From Symbiodinium natans (taxonomy: Eukaryota; Sar; Dinophyceae; Suessiales; Symbiodiniaceae), in the NCBI GenBank assembly GCA_905221605.1, contig CAJNDS010000503.1, forward strand, positions 1 through 64,000: a DNA stretch of 64,000 nt, in the 5' to 3' direction. A program made the translations under genes and the position numbers. Numbering within the stretch: position 1 is the first letter of the stretch; each line of letters starts with the position of its first letter. This document shows positions 11,158 to 21,400 of this stretch, one piece after another. The notes under the pieces were generated by a model. The model had not been told where the DNA came from and did no database searches. It saw nothing but the letters and a program-made list of their open reading frames with translations.

Positions 11158-11371
11158 GTTTCCCTCACCGTGAAGCTTCCGGCGCAGAAGAGCGACGCCC
11201 AGGGTTGGGTTCAGGTTTAGGGTTCAGGGTTTAGGGTTTAGGGTTTAGGGTTTAGGGCTTAGGAACCCTAAACCCTAAAAACTCTCACCCCCATCCCCCA
11301 CCCCCGGATTTCTAAACAGAGTTCTCGAGGGAGTTCGGTATAGCCTGGATGTGCCAGCTAAATGTTTGTGA
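11158..11371 (+). pseudogene. Gene X remnant upstream of gene 2
   Basis: Only the last two gene X exons are recognisable. 11158-11202 reads VSLTVKLPAQKSDAQ, with one synonymous Leu change and Arg to Ser. 11330-11371 reads VRYSLDVPAKCL followed by TGA. The upstream exons were not found, so this is either a fragment carried by the tandem duplication or a shorter gene. Confidence 0.5.
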
Positions 11372-11917
11372 CCTCGCGAAGTTTTAAGTTAGTTGGGTTT
11401 GAAAAACTCTCTCGCGTGTGAGGAGGAGCAGATCAGGGTTCGGTGTTATTTGTACTATCTATATTATGATTATTTTGATATTATGACTATTATTATTGTT
11501 ACAAGTAATGTTATAAATGTTCCTTGTTGTGTTGAAATCTTCCTAGTTTGTAAAAACCCTTCAGCCGTTCAATTCTTCGCCGGTTGAACGGCATGTTTAG
11601 GCACGCTAAACCCTAAACCCTAAACCCCAAACCTTTGGGTTTAGAGGTCAGGGTCGAGATGGGGAGTCCTTTCAAGGAGGGGGCTTCAGGACGGGGTGAG
11701 GGAGGGTTAGGTCACCCAATGTTCCATAATGTGTCGAGTATTGCGGTGGAAAGTGTTGTTTGTTAGTATTGATTGAGATGTAAGTAAGATGGTATATCAA
11801 CCCCCAAAGCCTAAAGCCCAAACACGAAAGCCTAAACGCTCCTGGGCCATAGGTGCGGCTCAAGCTACAAGTTCAACGTCTAGATTTAAGGGTGGTGGGG
11901 ATGCTTTGGGCATAGCT

Positions 11918-11942
11918 TTTTTTTTTTGGGGGGGGGGGGGGG
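11918..11942. repeat. T-run/G-run junction
   Basis: A T tract runs directly into a G tract. The same T(n)G(n) shape occurs at 3111-3135, 21929-21971 and 22843-22868, and its complement C(n)A(n) near 31443-31480. Confidence 0.8.
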
Positions 11943-12295
11943 TCTAGGGTTTACGCGGTTTAGGTTTTAGGGATGTTTAGGGTCTAGGGCCTAGGGTTTC
12001 GGGTTTGGGGTTTAGGGTTTAGGGCTAAGGGTGGTTTAGGGTTTAGGGCCTAGGGTTTAGGGTTTAGCGTTCATGGGATGCTTGGGGGTTTGTCTTGCGA
12101 ATGCCAAACACTATGCGGCGGTAGGTTGCTGCTGTCGTTTCCTCTTGCACTCAAGCTACACAACAACTTTCCTGTGTTTTGTTCACGTCTTCTTCTCTTA
12201 GATCTGGAATCGGAAGCCCTGGGGCTTCACATGGGGTAAAGGTGTCGATCCGGTTTGAGAGGGGCTGCTTCAGTGTATTGGGGTGTCCCTCGGCC

Positions 12296-13673
12296 ATGGC
12301 AATTTCGGTTGAGGTGCATCTGCTCAGCGGCAAGAGGGCTTCTCTCGAGATTCAGGAAGATGCACCTGTGGAAGAATTGAACCAACGTGCCCAGAGCGCT
12401 CTGTCAGCTGGCAAGGGGCGGCTGTTGAGTGCGGATGGTCGCGTATTGGATGGAGCAGAGACAGTCAAGCAGGCAGGTATACGGAACGGTGAGGAGCTAT
12501 ACCTGCAAGTACGGCTGCCGCAAGTCACAGCTACGTGGTGGTCGGATGAATGGGCTCCTGCCTTTGCCACGATTCTCGGTGATGGTTCTGTCGTAACCTC
12601 GGGCGATGCTAGTGCTGGGGGCGACAGCAGTTCCGTGCAAGCTCAGCTGAAAGGCGTGCAGCACGTCCAAGCTTCTCGACATGCTTTTGCCGCGATCCTC
12701 GGTGATGGATCCGTCGTGACCTGGGGTGATGAGGACCGTGGTGGCGACAGTAGTTCTGTGCAAGCTCAGCTGAAGCGGGTGCAGCACATCCAGTCTTCTT
12801 CAGCTGCATTTGCCGCGATCCTTGCTGATGGATCCGTCGTGACCTGGGGAGATGAGGAACTTGGCGGTGACAGCAGTTCCGTGCAAGCTCAGCTGAAAGG
12901 CGTGCAGCACATCCAAGCTTCTGCAGGTGCTTTTGCTGCGATCCTCGGTGACGGATCTGTCGTTACCTGGGGTGCTGCTTATTTTGGTGGTGACAGCAGT
13001 TCCGTGCAAGCTCAGCTGCAAGGTGTGCAGAGCATCCAAGCTTCTATAAGGGCTTTTGCCGCAATCTTGCTCGACGGGTCTGTCGTGACTTGGGGCGACC
13101 ATCCTTGGTGGAGGCGACAGCAGTCCCGTGCAAGCTCAGCTGAAAGGCGTGCAGCACATCCAAGCTTCTAAAATGGCCTTTGCCGCAATCCTGCTCGACG
13201 GATCTGTCGTGACCTGGGGCGATGAGGATTTTGGAGGTGACAGCAGTTCCGTGCAAGCTCAGCTGAAAGGCGTGCAGCACGTCCAAGCTTCTAGAAAGGC
13301 TTTTGCCGCGATCCTGCTTGACGGATCTGTCGTGTCCTGGGGCGATGAGGATTGTGGTGGTGACAGCTGGTCCGTGCAGTCTCAGCTGAACCAGGTGCAG
13401 CACGTCCAAGCTTCTGCAAGTGCTTTTGCCGCAATCCTGCTGGATGGATCAGTCGTGTCCTGGGGCGCGAAGCATTCTGGAGGTGACAGCAGTTCCGTGC
13501 AAGCTCAGCTGAAAGGCGTGCAGCACGTCCAAGCTTCTAGAAGGGCTTTTGCCGCGATCCTGCTTGACGGATCTGTCGTCTCCTGGGGCAATGAGGATTG
13601 TGGTGGTGACAATAGTGCCGTGCAGGCTCAGCTGTGGGGTGCGGCATCACACGAAGCTGCGATCCGTGATTGA
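12296..13673 (+). pseudogene. UBL + RCC1-like repeat protein, gene 2, one frameshift
   Basis: The same architecture as gene 1: UBL domain from the conserved ATG, then nine 41-residue repeats, ending GAASHEAAIRD. The frame is broken once in repeat 5. Between the GAC codon and GGTGGAGGC (about 13098-13107) there are seven bases where six are expected, a +1 insertion. Everything downstream continues cleanly in the new frame to the stop, which suggests a recent mutation or a sequencing error rather than long decay. A segment of repeats 2-3 (12664-12910) is identical to part of gene 5. Confidence 0.85.
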
Positions 13674-14399
13674 TTCCTGTTCTTCCGGCCACACAAAATT
13701 CAGTCCAAAGTGGGTTCTGAGCTTGTGGCGTGCTGCAAACTTTGCAGACTGTGTTAGGCTCCCGAAGACAAAGCCTGCCTATGATTACGTAGTTGCCTTC
13801 CCCCCCCGGAACCCCCACCCTAAGCGACCTACGCTTAATCCGAACCCCTAACCACCAAGACCCCAAACCCTCCACCCTTCACACACTAAACTCTACTTGG
13901 ACGTTCATGGTAGATATGGGGGTTTACGAAAATAGGGGGACCCCCTAATATAGACCCCCAAATAGTAGGATCCCACTTATAATCAGGACCAATAAGCCAC
14001 CGCTAATTTCGGAAGCCCCCCCCCCCCATGTGATTGTCCCAGGCCATTTAATGTGCCCTAAAACCCTAAACCCCAAACTCTAAACCATTTCAGAGGACTC
14101 CGTATAGAAGTCAACCCTGGAAGCCCCCTGTACTTGGAGGTTATTTTTGCGGGGAAACCGCTGCGGAGGACTCCACCCTAAGTTCTAAACCCTATAAACC
14201 GTAACCCCTAAACCCTAAACGTAAACTCTAACTACCCATGAACCTCGGGTTAGCCGTGAATCCGAGGTCCCAAGAACCCGAGCTACCCCTGTATAACCCG
14301 AAAAGGTAAGCCCCATTGACCCTATGAACGTACCAACCCCCATAAGCCCAATGTACAGGTTTGTTGTAAACCCTAACCCCTAAACCCCTAAGAGCATCA

Positions 14400-15060
14400 A
14401 GGAGAAGAATTTCGTTAGAGGCAGTAGTGGTTTAGGGTTTAGGGTTTAGGGGTTTAGGGTTTAGGGTTTAGGGGGGGTATAGCTTAAGAAACCAAAACCC
14501 ATTTTTTTGTAGGCTCTTGTTATAACACCCCTTAGAGTATAGGATTAAACCCTGGGCGTCGCGCTTCTGCGCCGGGCAGCTTCACGGTGAGGGAAACAGG
14601 CCCTTCATGTTTAGGGTTTAGGGTTTAGGGTTTAGGGTTTAGGGTTTAGGGCTAGGGTTTAGGGTTTAGGGTTTAGGGTTTAGGGTTTAGGGTTTAGGGT
14701 TTAGGGTTAGAGAACCGGTGGCTTGAGCCCAGGGGGGGGGGGGGGGCCGGGTGGAAGGCTTCTTCAGTTCTTGGACCCTTTAAGACCCTTTGTAGGGTTT
14801 AGGGTGTAGGGTTTAGGGTTTAGGGTGTACGGGATGCTTATAGGGTTTCAAATTTCGTTTCTTTTTTGGGATGCCTATAGGGTCTCCCTTGAGAATGCCA
14901 AACGCTTTGCAATGGTTGCGGTTGTAGTTTCCTTGTTCAGTTGCAGCTTCCTGGTTCTGAAATTCTATAATCTCAGCTAAGCTGCACAAAAGCAGTGGTG
15001 TGGGGTTCTTAGGGTCTACGGCATTCGAATTTGATGACATCTCGTTCTCTTGATCTGGAG
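14400..15060. other. Spacer with telomere tracts, inverted gene X exon and gene 3 5' flank
   Basis: TTTAGGG tracts fill 14430-14475 and 14605-14710, and a poly-G run lies at 14731-14745. 14552-14597 is an inverted copy of the gene X exon VSLTVKLPAQ. From about 14880 the sequence (GAGAATGCCAAACGC and following) matches the 5' flank of genes 2 and 5. Confidence 0.6.
14552..14597 (-). pseudogene. Inverted fragment of gene X exon
   Basis: The reverse complement reads the same SLTVKLPAQKRDAQ-type exon found at 7196, 11158 and 22102. It is the only copy in this orientation and lies in telomere-repeat DNA with no recognisable partner exons. Confidence 0.55.
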
Positions 15061-15150
15061 TCGGAAGCCCTGTGGCGTCGCATGGGGTAAAGGTGTCGAT
15101 CCGGTTTGAGAGGGAGTGCTTTAATTTAGTGTTTGGGGTTTCCTTCGGCC

Positions 15151-16568
15151 ATGGCAGTGTCGGTTGAAGTGCACCTGCTCAGCGGCAAGAGGGTTTCTCT
15201 CGAGATTCGGGAAGACGCACCTGTGGAAGAATTGAACCAACGTGCGCAGAGCGCTCTGTCAGTTGGCAAGGGGCGGCTGTCGAGTGCGGATGGTCGCGTA
15301 CTGGACGCAGCACAGACAGTCAAACAGGCAGGGATACAAAACGGTAAGGAGCTATACATGCAAATACAGCTGCCGCAAGTCAAAGCTACGTCGTGGTCGG
15401 ACACAGAGAGGCCTGCCTTTGCCACGATTCTCGGTGATGGGTCTGTCGAAACCTCGGGCCCTGCTAGTGCTGGGGGCGACAGCAGTTCCGTGCAAGCTCA
15501 GCTGACAGGCGTGCAGCACGTCCAAGCTTCTCGACATGCTTTTGCCGCAATCCTTGGTGACGGATCTGTCGTTACCTGGGGCGCTGAGAATTGTGGAGGT
15601 GACAGCAGTTCCGTGCAAGCTCAGCTGACAGGCGTGCAGCACATCCAAGCTTCTCAAGCTGCTTTTGCCGCAACCTCGCTGATGGATCCGTTGTTACCTG
15701 GGGCAATGTGGCCTTTGGAGGTGACAGCAGTTCCGTGCAACCTCAGCTGAAGCAGGTGCAGCACGTCCAAGCTTCTGCAAGGGCTTTTGCTGCAATCCTG
15801 CTTGACGGATCAGTCGTGTCCTGGGGCGATAAGGGTTCTGGGGGTGACAGCAGTTCCGTGCAAGCTCAGCTGAAAGGCGTGCAGCACATTCAAGCTTCTG
15901 CAGGTGCTTTTGCCGCGATCCTCAGTGACGGATCTGTCGTTACCTGGGGTGATGAGGATTTTGGCAGTAACAGCAGTTCCGTACAAGCTCAGCTGATAGG
16001 CGTGCAGCACGTCCAAGCTTCTCGACATGCTTTTGCCGCAATCCTTGTTGACGGATCTGTCGTTACCTGGGGCGCTAGGAATTGTGGAGGTGACAGCAGT
16101 TCCGTACAAGCTCAGCTGATAGGCGTGCAGCACGTCCAAGCTTCTCGACATGCTTTTGCCGGAATCCTTGGTGACGGATCTGTCGTTACCTGGGGCGCGG
16201 AGAATTGTGGAGGTGACAGCAGTTCCGTGCAAGCTCAGCTGACAGGCGTGCAGCACATCCAAGCAACTCAAGCCGCATTTGCCGCAATCCTCGGTGATGG
16301 ATCCGTCGTCACTTGGGGTCTTGTGGCCTATGGAGGCAACAGCAGTTCCGTGCAAGCTCAGCTGAAGTTGGTGCAGCACGTACAAGCTTCTCAACATGCA
16401 TTTGCCGCAATCCTGCTGGATGGATCAGTCGTGTCCTGGGGCTTGAAGCATGCTGGAGGTGACAGCAGTTCCGTGCAAGCTCAGCTGAAAGGCGTGCAGC
16501 ACATCTCAGGTTCTCAAGGTGCTTTTGCCGCGATCCTCGGTGATGGATCCGTCGTTACCTGGAATTAA
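15151..16568 (+). pseudogene. UBL + RCC1-like repeat protein, gene 3 (frameshifted)
   Basis: The conserved ATG begins a UBL domain (MAVSVEVHLLSGKRVSLEI), followed by repeats. Around 15671-15680 one base is missing relative to the GCAATCCTCGGTGATGG consensus, so the first frame ends at 15750 and the repeat continues in another frame to 16568. A second break follows TTACCTGG near 16560 and creates a stop. Two near-identical repeats (RHAFAAILVDGSVVTWGARN and RHAFAGILGDGSVVTWGAEN) indicate recent internal duplication. It is likely a pseudogene. Confidence 0.8.
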
Positions 16569-16815
16569 TACCTCTGGAGGCTACAGCAGTTCCGTGCAAG
16601 CGCAGCTATTGGCTATAAAGCAAATGCAGCACATCTGATTTTGCCGCATTCCTCGGTGACTGATCTGCTTTGACCTGGGGCGATGAGTGATTTTGAGCAG
16701 TTCCGTGCAAGCTGACCTGGAGCGCATTATCACAGTCACCATAACAGCGCAGCTGTTGCATATACTGTATCTGAATTTGCGAACCATGATTGATTTCTGC
16801 CATCGGGCCACCAAG
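16569..16815 (+). pseudogene. Decayed 3' repeats of gene 3
   Basis: Scraps of the repeat unit remain (CAGTTCCGTGCAAGC twice, GACCTGGGGCGATGAG, ATTTGCGAACCATGATTGAT) but with deletions and stops in all frames. It ends in the TGATTTCTGCCAT-type 3' flank shared with gene 5. Confidence 0.75.
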
Positions 16816-16957
16816 AAATGATCTCCAACCTTCAACGCTATTCTAAACTTAACTCTCTCCCCCCTAGGCCCTAAAACCCCCTTTTAACCCGGGCCCTACA
16901 CCCCAACCCCCCCCTCCCTGCCCCTTCTCCCTCCTGCTCCTCCCTGCCCCCTCCACC

Positions 16958-17795
16958 ATGTTGAGCGCGAATGGCCGCGTGCTGGACGCTGCACAGACAG
17001 TCAAACAGGCAGGGACACCAAACCGTGAGGAGCTTTACATGCAAATACGGCTGCCGCAAGCCGTAAGTACGTCGTGGTGGGAAGAATGGGCTCCTGCATG
17101 TGCGACGATTCTCGGTGATGGCTTGAGGACCGTGCAGGCTCACCTGAAGCAGGTGCAGCACATCCAGTCTTCTGTAGCTGCATTTGCCGCAATCCTGCTG
17201 GACGGATCAGTCGTGTCCTGGGGCGACAAGCATTCTGGAGGTGACAGCAGTTCCGTGCAAGCTCAGCTGCAGCAGTTGCAGCACATCCCAGCGTCTGCAG
17301 ATGCTTTTGCCGCAGTCCTCGGTGACGGATCTGTCGTTACCTGGGGCCATGAGGAAGCTGGCGGTGACAGCGATTCCATGCAAGATCAACTGCAAGGCGT
17401 GCAGCACGTCCAAGCTGCTGAGAGGGCTTTTGCCGCGATCCTGCTTGACGGCTCAGTCGTGAGCTGGGGAGATGAGGACCTTGGCGGTGACAGCAGTTCT
17501 GTGCAAGCTCAGCTGAAGGGCGTGCAGCACGTCGAAGCTTCACGACATGCTTTTGCCGCGATCCTCGGTGACGGATCCGTCGTGACCTGGGGTGATGAGG
17601 ACTGTGGTGGTGACAGTAGTTCCGCACAAGCTCAGCTGCAGCAGGTGCAGCACATCCAAGCTTCTCGACATGCTTTTGCCGCCATCCTCGGTGACGGATC
17701 TGTCGTTACCTGGGCTGATGAGGCAGTTGGTGGTGACAGCGATTCCGTGCAAGATCAGCTGCAAGCCGTGCAGCACGTCCGAGGTTCCGAAATGG
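16958..17795 (+). pseudogene. UBL + RCC1-like repeat gene 4, truncated at both ends
   Basis: The reading frame begins at ATG in the middle of the UBL domain (LSANGRVLDAAQTVKQAG). The first half of the UBL is replaced upstream by a C-rich tract (16895-16955). The first repeat has lost its DGSVVTWG core (ILGDGLRTVQAHL). Six more repeats are open, then the sequence switches within a codon run at about 17794-17796 from the expected GAAATGGC to TAAAACCTAAACCC, the start of a long telomere-like array. It is best read as a truncated copy. Confidence 0.8.
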
Positions 17796-17970
17796 TAAAA
17801 CCTAAACCCTAAACCCTGGCCCTAAACCCTAAACCCTAAACCCTAAACCCTAAACCCTAAACCCTAAACCCTAAACCCTAAACCCTAAACCCTAAACCCC
17901 AAACCCTAAACCCTAAACCCTAAACCCTAAACCCTAAACCCTAAACCCTAGCCCTAAACCCTCAACGCTC
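17796..17970. repeat. Long (CCCTAAA)n array abutting gene 4
   Basis: About 22 CCCTAAA units with few variants begin exactly where gene 4 homology stops. Confidence 0.95.
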
Positions 17971-18239
17971 CATCTCCAAAGGATCCCCTTCATTAAACCC
18001 TGCCTAATCCTAAAAAACCCTAAGCCCCTAAACGCCTAAAAGCTTCAACCCTGCACAAGACAGGGCCAGGATGAATGAAAGTTGTATGTGATTCACTAAG
18101 AACTTGTAATTTCGAGGGGCTACAGTAGTTAATCCTTCCTTGAACCCAAAGCGCCAAAAGGCTTCAAGAGAACAGCACCCGCAGCCCCACAAGGGCTCCA
18201 ACATCTTCAATCAAAAGCAAAAAACAAAACCAAAAACCA

Positions 18240-18340
18240 CCCCGCCCCCCCCCCCCCCCCCTTCGCCCCCCCAACCCCCCCCCCCCCCCCTTCGCCCCCC
18301 CCAACCCCCCCCCCCCCCCCACCCCCCCCCCTCCTGCCCC
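18240..18340. repeat. Poly-C tandem blocks
   Basis: Three or four C tracts of roughly 12-18 bases separated by TTCGCCCC and CAACCCC. Any translation here is a proline or glycine run and is not taken as coding. Confidence 0.85.
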
Positions 18341-18424
18341 GTCGCCCGGCTTCAGGGTTAGTCCCTGAACAAGGGGAACCTCGCAGACCCGAGATGTCAA
18401 CTGCTTGCGCTCTTCAAACGCCCG

Positions 18425-21400
18425 TGCCCAGGCCACAAGGATGAGGACAGCAAGAAACCCGGCTGCTCCTGTATACTTGGAGGTTCAGGGTACTCAGTAG
18501 CCGTGAGAAGTACCCTATCGGGTTTTAGTAATTACAGGTATAACTGGGTTACAAAATACCATGAACCTCCAAGTAGTATTGGCAGGATCCCCCCCGAAAT
18601 AGGGGTGTGCGTGTCGGCAGCCCCCTTTCCCGGCCCCTTCCCTGGCACTGCGTTCCCACCCTGAACCCCGGAGCTTTCAACACCCAAGCCTGCCTGCAAT
18701 ACCTCCCAGAAGACCCCTTTTCAGACAGGGAAGAACGATATAGTGATACGATTTGTTCATTACTTATGCGTTGATCCCTGTAAATTATCTTAGGACCCCT
18801 GGTGTCCATTGAGTACCTAAACCCTTAAGCCCTAACCCTGAGCCTTGTATGAAGCTCAGACCCCTCCCTTCAGCGTGGCTTCAAGAACTACCCCCCCCTT
18901 TCCCTGGAGTGCACAGACTCAGATACCCTAAGGGTCCGTGTGCCTATAGTGGGGTTCTAGAGTCTATAGTTTAGCGTCTCGGTCTTCAAAGTGGTTCTCT
19001 AAATTATACATAAATGTACATACATGCATGCATGCATACATACATACCTACATACCTGCATACCTGCATACATACATACATAGATATATATATATATGCA
19101 CACACATATATATATATATATATATGTATCTATACATCTTTGATTTCCATGTTATGTATGGTGCGTTGGGGGGCCCAAGCGCATGCGCGATGCAGGGACA
19201 TGAACCCTTAGGGATTCTCTTGGCTCGCGACGAAACAAGCGTGACTCCTTCGCTAGGGAGTTTAGGGTTTGTGAGGGCTTGATGCTAACCCTAAACCCTA
19301 AACCCTAAACCCTAAACCCTAAACCCTAAACCCTAAACCCTAAACCCTAAACCCTAAACCCTAAACCCTAAACCCTAAACCCTAAACCCATAGCGCGGCG
19401 CCTTGTGTACCCATGTCTAGGGCTTCGGGGACCGAACCCCCCCCACTTCTCAGCTGAAAACGAAGGTCAAATTGCGGCCGCAGTCAGTGTCTACGATCTT
19501 TCAGGGCCCATGGGCTAAGGGTTTAGGGTTTAGGGGTTTAGGGGTTTAGGGTTTAGGGAGTTTTTTGCTAGTACATACTTGGGACTTAAAGAAGTTCCCA
19601 TATAGTAGCTTTGGGGGCCTCCAGAAGCCCTAAACCCTGTAAACCCCTGAGCCCTATTCGGCTTTGGGGCTTGCAGACCCAAAGGGTCCTAAGTACATAT
19701 ATAGGGTTTAGGGTTTAGGGTTTAGGGTTTAGGGTTTAGGGTTTAGGGTTTAGGGTCATATGTGTGGGACACTTACCCAAGCCATAGTAGCAATTCCTAT
19801 CATAGAAACCCTAGTGTCTACATACCATACAGGCACCCTTGGCCCTACACCCTATGCCCTAAACCCTTTGGGCACTCTGCAGGTACTTAGTACCCTTTGG
19901 GAGAGGCTTACGGCGAATTCCTTAGGGGCGACTGCTTTGTTCTGATAGAAGATGAGCCCGGTGGGCTCCATGCAAGCACGTACCCAAAGAGCCCAATACC
20001 CCTGAATTAAGGAATATACTATAATTTATATAGGGATCCTTAGTATGATTTAAGGTTTATTCCTTAATTCAGAGGTGTTGGGCTCTTTGGGTAAGGGCCT
20101 AGAGCCGCAGGGCCCAGAAGGGTCCATGTGTACCCCAAAAACCCCTATTCAGTATGGTTTCTGGGTACCCAGTTCCAGAATAGTACTACAAATGGACCTT
20201 CTGGGGCGGGCATATGATCACGACTATTTATAAGGATCACACCTGCCTGCCCCCATGCACTGTTCAAGAGCGCAGTAGACGACCGGTACATCCTGAAACG
20301 GAAAGCTGACGCAGACGTTTCCGAGAGCCAACTTGGCCCAACATCAGCAAGCCAGCATGTGGGACGACATATTCAGGGTTTAGGGCTTAGGGTTTAGGAT
20401 TTAGGATTCAGGGTTTAGGGTTTAGGGTTTAGGACGACCGACAGGCACGTGAGTCGTGACTTTTGGTTACCTTGCAACCGCGCCGGTGCTGGGGATGTCC
20501 TTGGACAAGATGCCGGATCTGGGCACGAAGCGCCTGCCTCAGGAGCTTTCTGAGGAAGGTTTGAAGGGAGCCGTTCGACAAGGTTTAGGGTTTGGGGTTT
20601 GGGGTTTAGGGTTTAGGGTTTAGGGTTTAGGGTTTAGGGTTTAGGGTTTAGGGTTTGGGGTTTAGGCTTTTAAGGTTCACAGGTTTCGGGGGCGCGCGGC
20701 GTTGAGGGTTTCTGAATTTCGCGGCCTGAGATGACGCTTCAAGAGTTCACGAGGAGGCAGCTCCCGGTACGGGATTCGATTCTTCCCTTAGGGTTTAGGG
20801 CTTTCAGGGTTTAGGGTTTAGGGTTTAGGGTTTAGGGTTTAGGGTTTAGGGTTTAGGGTTTAGGGTTTAGGGTTTAGGGTTTAGGGTCTCCCTTACCCCA
20901 CACACTTCCAGTCAAGGAAAATCTTATTTGTGCCCAAAACCGGCGGAACAGTCCAAAGAGACCTCAAGAAAGGGTAGCCCCCTCCCCCCCCCCCCCTCCC
21001 TGTTTTCGGAGAGCCCAACGTATGGGATTCCTCGCGATGAAGTAAGAATTCGATCCCGAAACCCTAAACCCTAAACCCTAAAGCCTAAACCCTAAACCCT
21101 AAACCCTAAACCCTAGTTGGATATATATGTCACCTACATGGAGTTTAGGGGACCTACTTGGAGGTTGAACCCCAAACCCTAAACCTAAACCCTAAACCCG
21201 AAACCCTAAGAACCCTAAACCCTACACCGTCTGGTTTAGGGTTTAGGGTAGGGGAGTCGATACCATCCCTCCCCCCCACCTGCTATGTTGCTCTTCGGGG
21301 CTTCGAGCTACGAAGTTGTTACGCCCGGGGAAGTCGAAAGCACACAGGTTTAACTGCACCCCCTGAAACCCTAAACCCTAAAATCAGGCCACATACCAAG

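Noticed and set aside
18140-18436. Proline- and glycine-rich open frames across the poly-C blocks
   Set aside because: They arise from homopolymer runs and have no support outside the low-complexity tract.
19014-19211. Open frames over CATA/TA repeats
   Set aside because: They give simple-sequence translation only, with no codon signal.
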